Below, in pieces: positions 35,650-46,251 of a DNA stretch of 64,000 bases. The notes under the pieces were generated by a model that was not told the origin of the DNA, ran no database searches, and saw only the letters and a program-made list of their open reading frames with translations. Numbering within the stretch: position 1 is the first letter of the stretch; every line of letters starts with the position of its first letter. Source of the stretch: Romanomermis culicivorax. Taxonomy: Eukaryota; Nematoda; Enoplea; Mermithida; Mermithidae. A program made the position numbers and the translations under genes. The stretch covers positions 992,001 to 1,056,000 of the forward strand of contig CAWUHX010000086.1 in the NCBI GenBank assembly GCA_963922205.1, written 5' to 3'.

Positions 35650-35948
35650 TGGGGCACCCTCGAGAATGCTAGAACTGATAAGGCAGCCTTGAGATTGCTG
35701 CCAAAATGTCAACCAAAAATGATCAAATTTTATGTATGATGGTTTATGGGCAGCATTTGATGTCATGATGCCCAGGAAGAATGCTGCCCAAATATATGTT
35801 TAAGCACTATCAGGAATGCTGCCCAAACATGGCAGCAAAAGGGTTTTACGAGCTGGGCAGCACTCTAGACATGGCTAAAATTTTCGAGAATGCTGCCCAA
35901 AAACTTTTGGTCTAGAGCATGGTGGGCAGCATTCTCGAGGGTGCCCCA
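35650..35948. mobile_element. 299-bp element with 21-bp perfect inverted ends
   Basis: TGGGGCACCCTCGAGAATGC plus T (35650-35670) is the exact reverse complement of 35928-35948. The interior carries the word GAATGCTGCCC or its complement GGGCAGCATTC at least six times, in alternating orientation (35749, 35780, 35816, 35853, 35889, 35923). Partial copies (TCAGCATTCAGGA) continue to 36000. No clear target duplication flanks the ends, so it may be a fold-back repeat rather than a transposon. Confidence 0.55.
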
Positions 35949-36429
35949 TCAATGTCAGCATTCAGGAACGTGCCCCATTTTTGGTCAGCATTCAGGACAG
36001 GGGTGCCCAAATTTTTTTGTTGGAACAGTGACTGTGGACTTTGTCAGTGAAATTGGGTCCGAGCTTTTCTGGGGAAATGGATCCGAATGACTGTGCAAGC
36101 AGCTGTTGTTGGAAGCACCAAAGGGACTTTAGCCTTCTGAAACTCAGTTGAGTAGCTCTGGTGTGCTGTTGGTGGTCACACTTAGGAATGGAACCACAAG
36201 TGACTAAGCATCAAACAATACACAAACTGTACAAAAGATACAAGTTAGACAGTATGGATACTGTACAATATTATTGTATGATATAGTATACTGAAGCCAA
36301 AAAATGCACAAAAAAGTGTACTGTAGCACCTTTAGGCTCACTGTAGCCCTACAAAAGATATTGAAAAAATCACCAAGCATCAGACCATGTGTTATTATGC
36401 ATCAGACATGAGTAAAAATCCGTCTCTAT

Positions 36430-36860
36430 GCCTCAGGAGCATTCACAAAGTGTCAAATTTCTATTACTGAGTGTCAGATCACTTTCTGACACTTGGTGAC
36501 AAAATTAACACTTAAAAACACTATGCGTCAAAATACATGCTTACAAGCTCACCATGTGTCAGATCACTATCTGATTCTTGGTGATGCCCTCAACATGTGA
36601 AAACACTATGCATCAAAAAACATGCTCAAGAGTTCACTATGTGTCAGATCACTATCTGACTCTTGGTGACATGCTCAACACCTAAAAACACTAAGCGTAT
36701 GCTTAAGACATCACTATCTGTCAGAGGACTATCTGATGCAGAGTGACACTACGAATATGCATGTGCACCAAGCGTCAGAATGCATACTTAAGAGGTCACC
36801 AAGCATCAGAATGCATACTTAGGAGGTCACCAAGCATAAGAAGAATCTCTGACCCTTAGT
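36430..36860. repeat. degenerate 85-bp satellite
   Basis: Units containing CACTATGCGTCAAAATACATG...CACTATGTGTCAGATCACTA...TCTGACTCTTGGTGACA start at about 36433, 36519, 36604 and 36690. The block is followed by a CACCAAGCGTCAGAATGCAT tract repeated in shorter form. A second array lies at 54.89-55.25 kb in the same orientation and single related segments sit in copy A (12.86-13.15 kb, inverse). Confidence 0.65.
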
Positions 36861-37020
36861 GTAGCATTCTGTACTTTGAAAAATGTGGCCTCAAAACTAA
36901 TAAACTATGTGTCAGAAGTGACACTCAACAGTATCAGCTGACACATAGTGTTCACAACAAATTCAAACTTCAATAACTCAATCAATTTTACAGCTAGAGC
37001 GTTCAAACTAGCTTCATTCG
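36840..37020 (-). repeat. satellite segment with conserved open frame
   Basis: Inverse homologue of 12863-13080 and same orientation as 55210-55401. On the minus strand NALAVKLIELLKFE, SVTSDT and KVQNATLRVRDSS are readable with one stop. Confidence 0.4.
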
Positions 37021-37420
37021 ATAGAACTGCTCAAAATCAACATTGCCTTTTACTCTGCGGCGCGCTTATCAAACCTCATTGCAAATTCAGACGTTTATAA
37101 TTGTTCAATAACCAATTGCTCAACTTTAAACCTTTATAACTCTGTCAATGTTGATCCAAAAGCAGTAAAACTACGTTTTTCAGATAGAAGTGCTCGAAAT
37201 CTACAGAACTGAGTTTTGATCGGCGCACTTTGAAGTTTTAAAGATGAGATATTCTTTTCTTAATTGAAACTTTTTTGCTATAACATGAAATATTCTTTCT
37301 CAACTTTGAACTCTAATAACTATGTCAGTATTAGAGCTAAAGTGATACAACCACTTTTTTTAAACAGAACAACTCAAGATCTACACTTATGTTTTTTATC
37401 TGCCAGTCTAGAAGCTTCAA
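36960..37420. repeat. degenerate 165-170-bp modules
   Basis: Three diverged modules start near 36963, 37128 and 37299. Each has the plan CAA-CTT-(A)ATAACTC-(T)GTCA ... AG.TA.AAC.AC.TT.TTC..ATAGAA.TGCTCAA(A)ATCTACA. A two-module version is at 55.34-55.60 kb. They follow directly on the 85-bp satellite, so both belong to one compound repeat. Confidence 0.5.
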
Positions 37421-37797
37421 AGAACAACAATTCTTTTCCGAGTTTTACACTTTTGAGACATTATTACTATTTTTACTCAAATTTCCCTCCCTTATCTCTG
37501 TTAGTCTAGCTTCAAGAATCATACTTTTCCTTGGAATCTGATTCAACTAATTTTGCTGACTCCAAAGAAGCAGAAATTTTAAAATTCTGACTGTTATTCA
37601 CTGAGATATCAAATGTGCAACTGAAACCACCATTTCATTACAGTAAACATCAGATATGCAAATTTTTGATTCTTATGACCAACTTGGGACACTTCACAGT
37701 CCAACTTGGCCCAGATTCCTGGTCAATGGGCCTCCTTGAGGTGATGCCCAGTCAAAAATGTATATTTTCAGTGTTAACTAATGGAGTGAAAACTGAA

Positions 37798-40105
37798 ATA
37801 TACAAAAAGTACTGATCATTTTTTGAAACATCAACTCTAAGGGTTCAAAGTGGACAATACTTCTGAATTGATTGCTGAATTTTCAACTCGATTTTGTACT
37901 AAAAGTTACAAAAAACATGAGTTGAGATCAGTTTTTTTATGCTGAATTCAAAAATGAGACTGTCAACAAAAGAGAGGGACCATGAAAAAAGTTATTCAGT
38001 GGTCAAGTTACTTCAGTTAGGTATGGTACAGGTACAAATATGCACATTTTCTGCAATTCCAGAAATTTTCTTTCAGTTTTCTGCTAAAATGTAGTGTTTT
38101 TGATGCTGATTTGAAAAGTACATTTTTATCAGAAGTTGATTCACTAGACACAGAGTTAAGTTAATTATTAAGTTGTGCATATCATTTTGATGCTATAGAT
38201 CTAATAATCTAATCAATTTTCGAAATTTTGATTTTGTTTTCAATCAAGTTGAAGTACTTTTCATGCTTATCATAGAAATATTCATTTTTCAGATCAAGCA
38301 ACAAAGGTCCCTAGTTGCACTTGGCACTGCAACTACAAAAACTTGGAATATTCTGGAGATTTTAAATAGATTTTTTGTCATAACATTTTGTATCTTCTGC
38401 AAACTCTGGGGGAATCTCATTACAGAATCTTGATTAGGTAGATGCAGACAGCCACATATTCAACAACTTACCACTCAATATTTTCCATGTTCGTACTTCA
38501 ATACAGTCTTAACTGTATGCTGATTGAGATTATTATTAATGAGATCAAATCAATTAAAAATCAAAACACAATAAAAAACAATTAAAATAAACAATATAAG
38601 CAATGAATAAAATTAAAGCAAATCAAAATATACAATACATCTATTAGCCTTCGACCTCTTCCAAACACTGCAAACTGAAATGATAATAGTCTGTTAGTAA
38701 AGGGTTGAGCAAATTATCAAACAATACAGCAATGTATTCTACTTAGAACTGCTCCACTTTATAACACTGAAAATACTCAAAGATTTTGACAAGTGTTTAT
38801 GATAAATTACAAAAATAAAAATGCCAGAAGTTTTCTGATGAATTTTTCAGTACACTTTTATGACCGAAAAACTAAAATCTATTTGAACCAAGATTTCATA
38901 TTGTACTCACTAGGGTTTCTTCCAAAATGCACATTCTACTTGTTTCCTCATTCAATGACATATACGATTTCCACGTCTCATCCTTAAAAACTCATGTGAA
39001 TAATTTGATCAGTCAATATCCCATTAGAAAAGTTACAAACTCTAAAAGCTATGTCTCACACCTCACATAACACAATCTTTCTTCTTTTTGGCCTGATTGA
39101 ATTTTAAAGTTTGAATAAATTGTTTTTAAAATTATATTCATGGATGGTTTTACATGAAAGTGTTTAAGGACGTATCTACCAACTAGATTAATCGCTTGGC
39201 TAGATATAATCGGAAAATGATTGAAACTTAATTTTATGGGGCAAAGGAATCATCAGAAACAACCTGTAAATTTTCATCCTGAACAAATAGTGACTTGACA
39301 GCATTCAAAGTTGCCACCTTTTTCGATAATGTCCATGTGCTGCATAATAAATCGAACATCTTAAATTTAAAAAATGTCTTGTAATATATAAAATCAATTG
39401 AATAATGAGAAATGGAATTAAATGGCAAAAAAGTGAAATTCTTTAATGGCTCTCAATAAAAATAATCACAAATCTAGGACGTCCAGGGCAGCAGCAGGAT
39501 CAACAGTCCCATCATTGTTAGCAATGTTTTGGACCTGTGAAAAATGTGTAAAAAACTATGCTCAATAGGATCTGTTACACAATTTATAAGACTGAAAATA
39601 TAATTACTCTGTATTTAACACCACCAAAGACACAATTGGTTGCCTGTGTATTTCGAGTATTTCATCTCAAGTTGAAAAGCATCTAACTTTCTTGAAAGAT
39701 GGCTTTGCATGATGCTCTCCAACCAAATCTTTCCTCTAATTTGTCATTGATGTCTGCAATAACTGGCAACACGTCTATCTAAGTAAAAGGTGAATCGCAG
39801 TTTTTGCTCAGTTCCAAATCAAAAATATATCTTACATGACCATTTTCAGGATCAACTTCCAGAATTTCTTCAATTGCGACAAAAATTTGCATTTTCTGTT
39901 CAATGTTAGACGAATCATTCTGATCTAGGATTCTTCAATCTAATGCCAAACAAACATAAGTTCTTGCCAAAAGATAACAGTTTTAAAATATTTGCTGCAA
40001 CAACTTGCTAATTAAAAAATGGAAGAAACTTCAAAAAAATTTATTGACTATTTTTTCAAAATTTTTTGAAATGTTTCCTGTACCACTTGCCAGGGTTTCC
40101 TTTCT
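37798..40105 (-). repeat. large repeat family, copy B (first part)
   Basis: Inverse copy of 11720-14116. It lacks copy A's 290-bp satellite insertion but keeps about 450 bp (39.56-40.01 kb) containing two exon-like blocks that copy A has lost. Together with 32.8-33.7 kb it frames the satellite region. Confidence 0.7.
39234..39340 (-). CDS. conserved exon-like segment ending in SDDSFAP (copy B)
   Basis: Minus-strand frame TWTLSKKVATLNAVKSLFVQ, DENLQVVSDDSFAP and TAA at 39236-39234, nearly identical to the segment at 12136-12242. The surrounding intron-like DNA is similarly conserved, so conservation alone does not prove selection. Confidence 0.4.
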
Positions 40106-40375
40106 GATGCGAGGAATTTCTAGATTCTAGATGTGAGGAATATTCTGGAAAACTTACTAACCTAAATCAAAATCCTGACCACTATTGGTTACATCGTCCA
40201 ATCCATTGTCCAATTATTTGCCAGATTTGCTGCGGATGCCAAAACCATCCTCATCATCAAAGTCCTCTTGTTACTCATTGTTGCAGTCCATATCATATTC
40301 TGGATTGCCATTCTTCAGCCAGTTAGCAATGTCCCTGCTACCTAATGTGTAATAATTCTTGAGAAGTTTCAACAC
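39466..40375 (-). pseudogene. multi-exon gene relic of unknown family (copy B)
   Basis: Several coding-like blocks line up on the minus strand. Block 1 (about 40375-40163) contains NYYTLGSRDIANWLKNGNPE and an acidic QEDFDDEDGFGI stretch, with two in-frame stops, and ends at a GTTAGT donor-like site. Block 2 (about 40128-40040) has WQVVQETFQKIL. Block 3 (39919-39836) is 28 codons between CAG and GTAAG (NDSSNIEQKMQIFVAIEEIL on). Block 4 (39778 to about 39690), after TTACTTAG, continues in phase as IDVLPVIADINDKLEERFGW. Block 5 (39534-39466), after TTTCACAG, ends VQNIANND...LDL and TGA. The join from block 4 to block 5 is not in phase as read. No domain recognised. The stops in block 1 suggest a pseudogene. 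Confidence 0.4.
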
Positions 40376-40610
40376 TGAACTTTTAAAACATATGCCTATA
40401 GTCAGGCCTGTAGCCAGGAATTTTCTTCCTGGGGGCACATTTTTTCACTGAATTTACTGGAAAAAATTTGCATTTTCTCAACACCTGAAAAATTTTGAAG
40501 GGGGCCATGGCACCCTAGACCTCCCTGCCTACAGTGATGCCATTCCAAGGCAGGTGATCAAGCATGAAGGCATGTTGAAGTATACGAATGGGGGAAGCTG
40601 CAGTACCTGG

Positions 40611-40752
40611 AGTTGAAGTAAGATGTTACCCAATGCTCATGTAACTACAGCAGGTCTTTATACAAGGCTTACCCAACTATAGTAGGGTTTTGTGCAATGC
40701 TTAGGCAACTACACACTAGTTTTATGCATTTCTCACCTAACTACAGCAGGGC
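40611..40752. repeat. 32-bp tandem repeat
   Basis: AACTACAGCAGGTCTTTATA (40643) is followed by variants at 40675, 40707 and 40739, exactly 32 bp apart. A weaker unit precedes the first. Confidence 0.7.
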
Positions 40753-40754
40753 AG

Positions 40755-40925
40755 AGCTTTTCAGGAAATTATTTTCTATGCAAATTTTCTATGTGTAAGA
40801 ATGTTAGTTTTGACACAAGCTATGTTTATTTCAGTGGAGTTTTATTCATTTTGGAGAATTTCCATCATTTTTAGAAAATTTTTGCTCTTTTCAACACTTC
40901 CTCTTGTGTCAGGAAATAACTATAG
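40755..40925 (+). repeat. third copy of the 14.14-14.31 kb segment
   Basis: Direct match to 14140-14310, with the shared tract AAATTTTCTATGTGTA-GAATGTTAGTTTTGACACA. It abuts the 32-bp tandem repeat on its left and unrelated sequence on its right. Confidence 0.55.
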
Positions 40926-42740
40926 CAATCTGTCATGGTGGACCAACAACATTTTTCTCAACAACTAAAGATTGACAGCACTAGGAGACCTACTAGTAAC
41001 ATTTTTCAGCTTTCTTTTGTCCCATACATGTGCCTTACTGATGCAGTAATCAATTGTGTTTCTAAACTTCTGCTTTGTCTTTCAAAACATTTCAACATCT
41101 TCAAAATCCATTTCCTCCTATGTCTGATTAAGTAATGTATAACTGCAAAGTTCAGTGTTATACTGATCAAGAGGCATAACTAATGGATTATTCAGTGTTA
41201 CAGTATATGTATATAAAAGAGCACAGAGTGCTTTTTTGCAAATGACCAATAATGTCATTGTAAAACTATGGTGTACTGAACCAAGTTTCCAAACAGTACA
41301 TATTAAGAAACTATATATTCAACCATCTAGCTGATGGGGAAAAATGTGATGAAATAAACAAAAAATACAGTAAAATTATATTTTGATATTTGAATAGCAG
41401 TGATACAAAATCAGTGCCAAAGCATTGAAATCTGACTCAATTATTGCTCGGGTTTTTTGAATAAATTAGACATGTCATGTGAAATTAGTTAAATAACAAA
41501 ACTTTGAACAGCACAGAAAATTTTAAAATTAAACTTTAAAGCCTTGTAGATTTAAAGTTTTTTTCTTCATCACTTGCTTGCTGTCATTGCTCCATTACTC
41601 ATTCTCTCCACATCTTGGATATTCTCGATATCTCATTCTGTTAATGTGGAAGACAAAAAAATTAAAAAAAAAAAATTTGGTACAGAGTTATACAGTTTAG
41701 TATATGATGCATCTTTTTTTTCTTCCGTTTACTTTCATTTACACGATGAATTCATTTCCGCTCAGTTTTTGCCCTTGACAGTTGTTTGTTCAGTGAAGAT
41801 GACTGATTATTAGGCACCCTATTGTAGTGATGTTTAATGTCTAAAAGAATCGAAACTAAGAATGAATATTTGACCTCATTTTGGTTGTAGTTCTACTTCT
41901 GGATTTCCTCTGAGAAAACCAAATAGCAACTTTTGTTCCTTTTTTGTCTCAGAACATTTGTGGGGGGCATGACCAATAATGCATATTGCATACAGAACTG
42001 GCCTCTATATTACAGTTAATCTGACTGCAGTTATATATCACTATATATCAGCGAATTCAGTAATGTTGAATCTATATGTTTCTGTTTTTTGTACTGCTGA
42101 AAACACAAAATTCAAATATTCAGGCATTTTTTCATATGCATGCAACACATGCATTAATTAGCCCAGAGTGATCATTTTTTCCATTTCCCAGACCCTGAAG
42201 AATGTGGGCAAGAGTTGTTTAATGGTTCAAATCTATTACCTGAATGATGAAGTTGGTCATCTCAATCAGAGTTAGAGTCATACATGACCAACTAAAGTAA
42301 CCTAACAGGTCAATATTTTCAAGAAAGTGCTTTTGAAGAAAAAGGAGATGTATCAACATTGAATTCACCCTAGCCCATTCTACCAAAAACATTGTAAGCA
42401 GGACTTTAATATCTACTTTGATAAATTTCAAAATGATGGGGATTACAAGAAATACTGAAATGATATTCATCTTCCAAAAATACTTTCAATGTGATGATGG
42501 CATTCAACAGTTTGTGTAGACATCATTTATGCTATAGAAAAAAATCGAACTGAAAAGATTGAAAAAATGGGAGCAAACTGGATTTAACAATGATATAAAG
42601 GATGAATGGCTGCAGCCAAACTTGATAATTATCATGTATGCTCAACATTTAAAGTGGCAGGTCCATGCTCCATTGTATAGTAATACAAATTATTGCCAGT
42701 ACATGGGCTGTATTTTCAATTTTTGTTGCCCAAATGTAGA
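40926..42740. other. tract with no supported feature
   Basis: I see no exon, repeat or RNA gene that I can support here. Open frames (for example 41574-41813 and 42219-42470) lack splice context, family motifs and codon bias. Confidence 0.5.
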
Positions 42741-42749
42741 ACTGCTTCC

Positions 42750-43290
42750 CCTAAAGGCAGCTGCTGAAAGTGAAATAGTTGGTTTTGCTTTTCATATTTC
42801 ACATTCTCTATTCTACATGCATGACAGGTTTTTTTCACAATATTAATTGAAGCTGTGTCATTTCCCTTAGGCAATGGCTGTATGAGCAAATTGATTCAGT
42901 TCCTAGATTTTGCAATTAAGAATTTTATACAGTTTGTCTGGATAACCACCGAATTGAAGAAAAATTCATGAACATGTTAAGAAATGATTTAGAAATGCAA
43001 ATTATCTTTTCCAAGTGTAGTTGAATCGAAAAAGTTCAATTTCAGATTGGAAATTGAACATCTTGTCCAAATATTTCATGTTCTTGACCAATACAAATTC
43101 TGAACAACCAATAGTAATTCTGAATACTTCTATTGAGAATTTATACTCCGCTCAAAACTTGCTCCTTTCCACTTCTATGATTTCAGAAAATTTAAATTTT
43201 TTTTCAATTTTGGTTGAAATATTCATTTTTTACTTATTTTTTGAATATTTTCCGTGAAAAAAAATTTTCCATTTCCATACATTATTCCAG
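42750..43290 (+). repeat. repeat shared with 34.19-34.81 kb
   Basis: Direct-orientation partner of 34190-34811. It acts as the intron upstream of the exon at 43291, so the repeat has either been exonised around or has carried an intron with it. Confidence 0.55.
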
Positions 43291-43843
43291 GACCAGAAGT
43301 CATTACTTCCAAAAGAGCATAGAAATCAATGCTTGCTCACCGAACCTGTACAAGCAACTTTGACAGGAGAACCCTTAGAGAATGACCTAGCTATTATGAT
43401 TGACAAAGTTCAAGATGACTCAGAAAGCCCACTGGACCTAGAAAGTTACCCTGGAGAACTGCATGAAGAAATATTGAATTATTGGTATTTGATCAGAACA
43501 AGTAAGTCAACAACAAACTTGTTGGATCATGTGTACAACTACCAATGGAATCATGTCAATGGAGACTTCAAGACATATATTTGAATGAAAAACGATGTTT
43601 TCGTGTCGATTGTGCCATTGGGTGTATACTAAAAAATCGAGAAACAGATGAAACAAAATACTGGTATGCCTGTCACAACAATTTTACACTACTTGAAAAC
43701 TCCAGACTTGTGATCAATGGTAATGATATTGAAAAGCTGGCTGATGAACTGACTTTTTTTACACAACCCAACACACAGTGGTACTTGGCTGCAATTACCG
43801 ATGTGGAATTTTATGTCATTCCTCTGCCTACTTGTGTATCAGG
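43291..43843 (+). CDS. two-exon gene fragment, unknown function
   Basis: Exon 1 (43291-43501) follows CATTATTCCAG, is open throughout (DQKSLLPKEHRNQCLLTEPV and on) and ends at a consensus GTAAGT. Exon 2 (43573-43843) follows an ACTTCAAG acceptor in the matching phase and ends at another GTAAGT. The 71-bp intron is typical of this window. Together they encode about 160 residues without a stop, with a Cys-rich patch (CFRVDCAIGCIL) and a tract KYWYACHNNFTLLENSRLVI. A further short exon may start after TTGACAG at 43906, ending quickly in TAA. No ATG near the acceptor, so more 5' exons are expected. Family not recognised; this is the best preserved splice structure in the central 30 kb. Confidence 0.6.
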
Positions 43844-43909
43844 GTAAGTGACATCATTCACTTGATTAAGTCATACACTGAAGCTAAAACTAATGTCAAT
43901 TGACAGTCA

Positions 43910-45770
43910 TTGCATTGCGAGATAAAACAAATTTGAATGCAGATTGTAAAATATTACCAAAAAAGTGAAAAGGAGAGAATATCAGCAATACCTGATGCTT
44001 TCTGTCATGCATCAAAAGCTGTATTTCAATTTACAAATAATAGCATCAACATGAAGATCAATTTTCCTAAACTTTTCAGGTAACAATCAACTGATCATAA
44101 GGAAAAATTATGAATTTCGCTTTTTCCTTAGAGAATATTGATGAACTGGACTCACTTATACTACTCTTTTGCTTTTTCGTATCAATTTTGATTCATAAGC
44201 TCTTCTTGTGGATTAATCTCACAATGTTTCAAAACAAGTAAACAACATCCAAATATTAAACATTAGGAGGTGAGATAAAATTATGTCTTAAATCTGTCAA
44301 TCTCCTTTGAGTACATTTAAAACTCGCAATTATCTTAAACTTAATGTCATGAGTGTATGATGCATTAAACATAAACAGTTATGGACAACATGTATTGATG
44401 TGTTCTTCCTGTGCATTTACTAAAGCATGCAGACATAAAGGTCATTATCATCATTTAGATGTTATGATTGGAATAAGGTGTGAGAGAAACATTTAATAGA
44501 GAAATTATATTTATCATAATATAGTCACTGCTGTTGAGAGTTCTTTTGAGCAATGTTAGTTACAAACTTTGATTGACTTGGGTTATTTAGCATAGTGACA
44601 CCAGGAGGTAGATTGCTGCCTTTTTTTGTACTGAAAATCCTTTATTTCTATATTTTTTTTGCCATCTACAGCAATAGGTTTTAGTTTGTGGCCCCTTTGC
44701 ACCTTTAAAACTCTCTCTAAAAGGAAGCCAAAAATTGATCCATTCATACATGTTTTTTCCATCCTTTAACACCAGGACCAATGAAATACCACAACAGAAT
44801 ACCATAGTTTCACTAAAAACAGGATAAATCTCCAATGCACCAGATTATACCTTCTGTCAAAGATTTAGGATATGAAAAATACATATGTGAACTTTAAAAG
44901 TTTTTCAATTTTACACTCTCTGTGATGTGATGTCTTAGCCTTTCTGCAAGCAGAGCATAAATAACTTAGGTGCAAACATCAGTATGTAAGTGATGATACA
45001 GTGTGATGTCAGTCTCATGTAGTGGAAGGCCTTTAGGGGAATCTAGCAATAGTGGTGTCTGACTGGTAATCATCCTAAAAGTGAGGATATAGCTCATCTC
45101 CATATTTTTCTACATTTTAAATCTAACAATCTGATGCATTAACAGGAATGCCTGCAGAAACTTTCATCACCAACAGTTCTTGAACGTTAACAACAGAAAT
45201 AGACTCTTGTTGAAAGGATAGAATAAAGTTTTGTTGAAAGGATAGAATAAAATATAAACAATAGGGGGTCAGACCTTGGATGGGATGAATGGTGTTCTAG
45301 TAATGTCAAGTGTAATGCCCTGTTTGGCATGACTATTTTCCATTTGTCCTCAACTTGGGGTGAGATATAGGATATAGGGGGAAGGAGACATTGTTAATCA
45401 ACCAATGAATGGTACTCTGGTAATGCTACCTGTACCATAATACATTATACATGTAGTATATAATATATATGTGTATTATACATGCCCCCTCCCCCAGAGA
45501 ATGGGGGAAAAACTCGTCCCCACATCATCCCCATCCTGGAAAAAACTGTCCCTGTACCATCACCAAAATGAATTGAAACCTGATGTGAAGCACTGGTAAA
45601 TTTTCACTTTTTTTTATTTTAGAATGCATAAAAATGCATCTCTGGACAGAAAACCCTGATACCCAATTAAAAGAGCAGTAAGGCCTCAAGTTTCAAATGG
45701 AGCACATTTTGTACTTTCATTTCCATGAATATTTGTTGCAAATACTGCAAATGGTGAGTGTAAGTCCCAG
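43910..45770. other. tract with little to report
   Basis: A minus-strand frame at 44587-44835 (82 codons, includes EWINFWLPFRESFKGAKG) has a protein-like composition but no recognisable motif or splice context. A 24-bp TTGTTGAAAGGATAGAATAAA duplication lies at 45213-45262, and a palindromic A+T block at 45432-45485. About 45.60-45.69 kb resembles 30.46-30.55 kb. I looked here for the 3' long terminal repeat of the retroelement to the right and did not find it. Confidence 0.4.
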
Positions 45771-45789
45771 TCTCCTTAATTAGAATTTA

Positions 45790-46251
45790 CACACATGCAC
45801 ATTCTGGCAATTAATGTTTTATTCACTGGTTCAACTTCTCCATTGGCCATGGGATGATGAGGCATGGTATGCACCTTATGCATGTGAGAAAGCTTACTAA
45901 TTTTGACCATTAGTTTTGAAGTAAAGTCACTACCCCTATCTGAGTGTAAAATTTATGGAGCACCAGGTCGACAAACTATTTGTTCAACAAATAACTTTGC
46001 AATTTTTTCAGCAGTAAAGTTATGTGTTGCAAATGCTTCCACATATTTTCTAAAATGGTTGACAAAAACGACAATGAATTTGTTTCCCCTCTCTGTCAAT
46101 TGTAATGGAGACTACTCTTAGGCCTTCAAAAGGTCCAGAAACAGAAATTAGTTTTAAAAAAGTCTTATTTTCATGTGGAGATGGTTTATTTCTCTGACAT
46201 AAATCACATTGCTTACAAAAATCAATCACATCTTTTTTATGCTATAGAACT
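45790..46251 (-). pseudogene. Gypsy integrase, second half of the zinc finger and catalytic core
   Basis: Minus-strand translation shows the CxxC half of the HHCC zinc finger (FCKQCDLCQRNK, near 46200-46225), then the core: the first Asp in SITID near 46090, FVNHFRKYVEAF near 46040, the second Asp in HSDRGSDF near 45920, and the final Glu in MANGEVEPVNKTL near 45820. This is the retroviral-type DDE integrase that inserts element DNA into chromosomes. A TAA (plus strand 45953-45955) interrupts the core between the first and second Asp, so it is inactive. The first half of the zinc finger lies 1.6 kb away beyond an inserted element. Confidence 0.8.

Noticed and set aside
45000-45780. 3' long terminal repeat of the Gypsy element
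   Set aside because: I compared 45.0-45.8 kb with 53.7-54.7 kb by eye and found no shared TG...CA-bounded sequence; the element may have lost its ends.
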